In this document: positions 5,720 through 7,372 of the stretch, in pieces
Numbering within the stretch: position 1 is the first letter of the stretch
Layout: each line of letters starts with the position of its first letter
Source: UBA1151 sp963579925
GTDB lineage: Bacteria; Chloroflexota; Dehalococcoidia; Lucifugimonadales; Lucifugimonadaceae
Length of the DNA stretch: 7,372 nucleotides
Direction: 5' to 3'
Assembly (NCBI GenBank): GCA_963579925.1
Contig: CAUZJA010000146.1
Coordinates: forward strand, 1-7,372
Translations under genes and position numbers: made by a program
Notes under the pieces: model-generated
The model's input: only the letters and a program-made list of their open reading frames with translations
Told to the model about the DNA's origin: nothing
Databases searched by the model: none

Positions 5720-6649
5720 ATGTCAGATATTCAGGCTAAACCCATTATTCAAGCCGTAGGTCTGCGGAAAGACTACGGTGTGTTCCACGCGGTCAAAGGC
5801 ATCGACTTCGAGGTCATGCCCGGTGAGATCTTCGGCATGCTGGGCCCAAATGGCGCGGGCAAGACAACCACCATGCGAATGCTCTCCAGCGTCTCGCCAA
5901 TCACCGCCGGCCAGATATTCATAGACGGCCTGAACGTTGAGGATGAGCCACGCAAAGTGCGTGATCGCATTGGTGTTGTGGCGCAGCATGACGGACTTGA
6001 CCAGGATCTGAACGTTCATCAGAACCTGGTTACGTACGCCCGATACTTCTCCATCACGGGGAAAGCTGCGCAGGAGAGAGCTCGCGAAATGCTGGAGTTC
6101 TTTGGCCTGGATCATCGTTCTGGATCCAGCATTCACACGCTCTCCGGAGGCATGAAGCGAAGGCTCACACTGGCACGAGCCTTCATGACGCGCCCCAAAG
6201 TAGTGATCTTAGATGAGCCATCGACGGGCCTCGACCCACAGAGCCGCAATCGCGTCTGGGAACAACTCTTCCGGATCCGAGACGCCGGCGCAACGATCTT
6301 GATGTCTACGCACTACATGGAAGAAGCGGCACAGCTCTGCGACCGACTTGTCATCATGGACAACGGTAATATCCTCTCAAGAGGCACGCCAGATGATCTG
6401 GTTCTGGAGCACGCAGGCTCTCTCACAGCTGTAATTCGCCCCAACAACGGTAGTGGTACCGCCGTGCGCACTGCGCTTGAGGAATCAGGCAAAGTGGTGC
6501 GAGACAGAGGCACCTCGATGGTGGTCCATGGTCCTGAGGAGCTACGTAGTGAGCTGGCTCAAATACCGGATGCCACGGTGAGGTTCCGAGTTTCCACCCT
6601 GGAAGACGTGTTCCTGAATCTGACCGGCCGCGAATTGAGGGAAGAGTAG
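5720..6649 (+). CDS. ABC transporter ATP-binding protein, NodI/DrrA type
   Basis: This is the ATPase subunit of an ABC-2 type exporter; two copies would power a membrane permease. From the ATG at 5720 it has 309 residues. Visible motifs: Walker A GPNGAGKT (42-49), Q-loop Q89 in VVAQHDGLDQDLNV, signature LSGGM (141-145), Walker B VVILDE (161-166), D-loop TGLD (169-172) and switch H198 in MSTHYMEEA. The C-terminal extension ending STLEDVFLNLTGRELREE is typical of the NodI/DrrA/CcmA group. A longer reading from ATG 5648 adds 24 residues that do not look like the family (Ser/Cys/Trp-rich), so 5720 is preferred even though its ribosome-binding site is poor (GGAG at 5700-5703 is too distant). The permease gene begins on the next base after the TAG. 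The substrate cannot be told from the sequence; drugs, lipids and polysaccharides are all known for this group. Confidence 0.93.
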   Translation: MSDIQAKPIIQAVGLRKDYGVFHAVKGIDFEVMPGEIFGMLGPNGAGKTTTMRMLSSVSPITAGQIFIDGLNVEDEPRKVRDRIGVVAQHDGLDQDLNVHQNLVTYARYFSITGKAAQERAREMLEFFGLDHRSGSSIHTLSGGMKRRLTLARAFMTRPKVVILDEPSTGLDPQSRNRVWEQLFRIRDAGATILMSTHYMEEAAQLCDRLVIMDNGNILSRGTPDDLVLEHAGSLTAVIRPNNGSGTAVRTALEESGKVVRDRGTSMVVHGPEELRSELAQIPDATVRFRVSTLEDVFLNLTGRELREE

Positions 6650-7372
6650 ATGACCACGCTTCTAACTAGAGCAGGATTGGATTTCCGACCCTCCAACGTT
6701 TACGGCGTGTGGCTTCGACACTGGCTGGCCTTCAAAGGCGGCTGGCTGGTCGACTCTACATCAATCGTCGCTGAGCCACTTTTTGTGCTGTTGGCAGTTG
6801 GGTTCGGCATCGGGAAGTTCGTGGAAGGGATCGAAGGCGACCTGAGTTATCAGGAGTTCGTCGCGCCCGGAATCATCGCTGCCAATGCAATGTGGCCCGC
6901 GCTCTTCAACTGCTCCTGGGGCGCATACCAGCGTATGGAAAATCAAAAGATTTACGAGACGATGATCTCCGCACCGGTCAATCTGAGCGAATTGGCCGCA
7001 GGAGAGATCGTGTGGGGCGCCACAAGGGCGGGAATGACAACCGCCGCGGTGCTACTTATTGCCACGCTACTCGGCCTGATCAGCTCACCGCTGGCTCTTT
7101 TGATATTGCCGCTGGGCTTCCTTGTCGGGCTGGTATTTGGTGGAATGGGCCTCGTCTACGCCTCAATCGCGCCAACGCAGCATTCGATGATGCTCATATT
7201 CACACTAATTGGCACGCCAATATTCTTCTTCAGCGGCGCGTTCTTCCCAATCGACTCGCTCCACAGCGGAGTTCAGCCCATCGCTTGGGCGATGCCGCTG
7301 ACCGGTGCCGTACATGTGGCGCGAGGACTGTCGACAGGCGAGCTCGCTATGAGCCACCTATATGGACTGCTG
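6650..7372 (+). CDS. ABC-2 type permease, NodJ-like (3' end outside window)
   Basis: The reading frame is open from the ATG at 6650 to the right edge, 241 codons without a stop. The protein is hydrophobic and follows the NodJ/ABC-2 permease plan: a short cytoplasmic N-terminus with RHWLAFKGGW, a first helix about 38-56 (VAEPLFVLLAVGFGIG), and the segment YQEFVAPGIIAANAMW (67-82). The conserved coupling region MISAPVNLSELAAGEIVW follows at 105-122, then helices about 130-145, 149-172 and 178-198. The late signature FFFSGAFFPID (192-202) and MPLTGAVHVARGL (215-227) complete the pattern. NodJ relatives are about 255-265 residues, so perhaps 20 residues and a last helix are missing. The start codon directly abuts the ATPase stop, with GAGGGAAGAG just upstream inside the end of that gene, indicating coupled translation. 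It would form the membrane channel for the ATPase encoded before it. Confidence 0.92.
   Translation, partial: MTTLLTRAGLDFRPSNVYGVWLRHWLAFKGGWLVDSTSIVAEPLFVLLAVGFGIGKFVEGIEGDLSYQEFVAPGIIAANAMWPALFNCSWGAYQRMENQKIYETMISAPVNLSELAAGEIVWGATRAGMTTAAVLLIATLLGLISSPLALLILPLGFLVGLVFGGMGLVYASIAPTQHSMMLIFTLIGTPIFFFSGAFFPIDSLHSGVQPIAWAMPLTGAVHVARGLSTGELAMSHLYGLL

Overview
The window looks like ordinary chromosomal DNA from a free-living, moderately GC-rich bacterium. RNase Y, a PlsY-type acyltransferase, TTG starts and an N-terminal B-box-like zinc domain on a membrane protein together suggest a non-proteobacterial lineage. Chloroflexota (SAR202/Dehalococcoidia-like) is my best guess, but this is an impression from gene content and not a demonstrated placement. 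There is no mobile element, CRISPR array, tRNA or rRNA, and I found no convincing new defence or biosynthetic system.

Layout. Bases 2-601 are the 3' part of ffh (SRP GTPase), running in from the left edge. A 217-base gap follows, carrying a likely promoter, an inverted repeat over its -10 element and two small leader hairpins. Bases 819-4628 form a probable co-directional unit: rny (RNase Y), a PHP-domain phosphoesterase (TTG start), a divergent PlsY-like acyltransferase, and a small membrane protein with an N-terminal B-box-like zinc domain (TTG start). A strong hairpin terminator at 4654-4682 lies between this unit and a convergent minus-strand gene (4705-5487) for an unrecognised four-helix membrane protein. 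A 232-base divergent intergenic region follows. Then a plus-strand pair encodes a NodI/DrrA-type ABC ATPase (5720-6649) and its NodJ-type ABC-2 permease (6650 to the right edge, open at the 3' end).

How the genes fit together. Ffh targets membrane proteins for insertion. RNase Y is a membrane-anchored endoribonuclease that starts mRNA decay, and the PHP protein may act on small nucleotides or RNA ends released by decay. The PlsY-like protein would make lysophosphatidic acid for membrane lipid. The ABC pair is a separate exporter operon with translationally close genes. The points most worth a second look are the rny leader (inverted repeat on the promoter plus two hairpins before the ribosome-binding site), the altered PlsY motifs 2 and 3, the zinc-domain membrane protein and the unidentified membrane protein.
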